DNA of 5,434 bases from Nitrososphaerales archaeon TH703 (lineage in GTDB: Archaea > Thermoproteota > Nitrososphaeria > Nitrososphaerales > Nitrososphaeraceae). This document shows, one piece after another, positions 5,000 to 5,434 of the stretch (the first letter of the stretch is position 1; the number at the start of each line of letters is the position of its first letter). A program made the position numbers and the translations under genes. The stretch lies in the NCBI GenBank assembly GCA_014523525.1, contig JAATVL010000250.1, forward strand, positions 1-5,434, in the 5' to 3' direction. The notes beneath the pieces were generated by a model. That model saw nothing but the letters and a program-made list of their open reading frames with translations. It was not told the origin of the DNA and ran no database searches.

Positions 5000-5434
5000 C
5001 TAAATAGTCTTTAGTTTTTCTATAAGTGCATCAATCTTACCTGCAAATGGATGATTTGGATACCTTAACGCTGTTAAAAATTCATTACTATCAAACTGAA
5101 TATCACAATAACAAGGAATAGAAAGTATTGTATCCATGCCAATGTCGGAGCTAAGTTTAGAAATTACTGCGCTCTGATTATCAACTGTATTATTGAACAT
5201 TTCCTGTGTCGCTGAAGTCTGTTCACCAGCCAGATTAGGGGGCAAACAATAACCTGCAGCTCTGTTTAACAATAGATACGATTTGGTTCCGAGCTTTGTC
5301 AGGCTATCATAAATTTCCCTTGCCAGGAGTCGGGTTCCTTTTAGATCAATACCGTCTAACTTTAGTGAAAGAAGAATTGTATCAGCAATAGCCAGAGAAT
5401 TGATGGACCAATACCGAATACCGGGGCTTGTGTC
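5000..5434 (-). CDS. MinD/ParA-like P-loop ATPase, C-terminal 144 residues (start outside window)
   Basis: The frame is open to the window edge, so the protein's N-terminus with its deviant Walker A motif lies outside. The TTG at 5272 is internal. The visible part starts exactly at the switch II/Walker B motif DTSPG. It then shows SINSLAIADTILLSLK, the helix-strand pattern seen after this motif in MinD, Soj and related ATPases, and LLLNRA, where the Asn is the usual adenine-contacting residue. MDTILSIPCYCDIQ occupies the place of the family's IPYDP loop; the CYC pair there is unusual. The C-terminal helices end with FAGKIDALIEKLKTI. Family members are ATP-driven dimer switches that position cell-division, chromosome, flagellar or chemosensory complexes, often at a membrane; no terminal amphipathic targeting helix is obvious here. 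The next gene on the same strand is the KaiC-cyclase fusion, suggesting a shared operon and pathway. Confidence 0.85.
   Translation of the reverse strand, partial: DTSPGIRYWSINSLAIADTILLSLKLDGIDLKGTRLLAREIYDSLTKLGTKSYLLLNRAAGYCLPPNLAGEQTSATQEMFNNTVDNQSAVISKLSSDIGMDTILSIPCYCDIQFDSNEFLTALRYPNHPFAGKIDALIEKLKTI

Noticed and set aside
4720..5007. Plus-strand ORF of 95 aa opposite the Walker A region
   Set aside because: It is antisense to the P-loop coding sequence. Its apparent Pro/Gly stretch is the complement of the Walker A motif.
5270..5272. TTG at 5272 as the start of the MinD-like gene
   Set aside because: The frame stays open to the window edge and the upstream 54 codons encode the expected DTSPG switch region, so the TTG is an internal leucine.

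Overview
The window most likely comes from an ammonia-oxidising archaeon of the Nitrososphaeria (Thaumarchaeota), possibly near Nitrosocosmicus or Nitrososphaera. This is inferred, not proven. The DNA is AT-rich, several genes have TATA-like boxes about 25-35 bp before the start and little or no leader, gene ends are followed by oligo-T runs rather than bacterial terminators, and KaiC-like and MinD-like ATPases lie side by side. No rRNA, tRNA, CRISPR array or convincing mobile element was seen.

Layout. Positions 1-631 (+) hold the C-terminal half of a GT-B glycosyltransferase (family 4 type). It runs in from outside the window and is broken by a +1 frameshift near 217-222. Positions 632-1920 are a loose region of small genes: a doubtful 65-aa ORF (791-988, +), a possible 78-aa HTH-like ORF (985-1221, -), a very acidic Pro/Glu-rich 44-aa ORF (1220-1354, +) with its own TATA box, ribosome binding site and terminator, and a hypothetical gene (1659-1880, -). 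Positions 2224-3210 (+) encode a complete zinc-dependent medium-chain alcohol dehydrogenase. A convergent intergenic region with three short perfect palindromes follows (3211-3443).

The minus-strand block from 5434 down to 3444 is the most interesting part. It carries the C-terminal part of a MinD/ParA-like ATPase and, 44 bp downstream, a 503-aa protein that fuses a KaiC/RecA-like P-loop domain, a CxxC...HxxH zinc-knuckle-like segment and a class III nucleotide-cyclase homology domain. The cyclase domain keeps both metal-binding aspartates but has lost the usual substrate lysine and the transition-state asparagine. The KaiC-like domain keeps its Walker lysine but seems to lack the paired catalytic glutamates. 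The two genes may form a signalling or positioning unit built from two nucleotide-binding switch ATPases and a degenerate cyclase-like domain. Their role cannot be read from the sequence.
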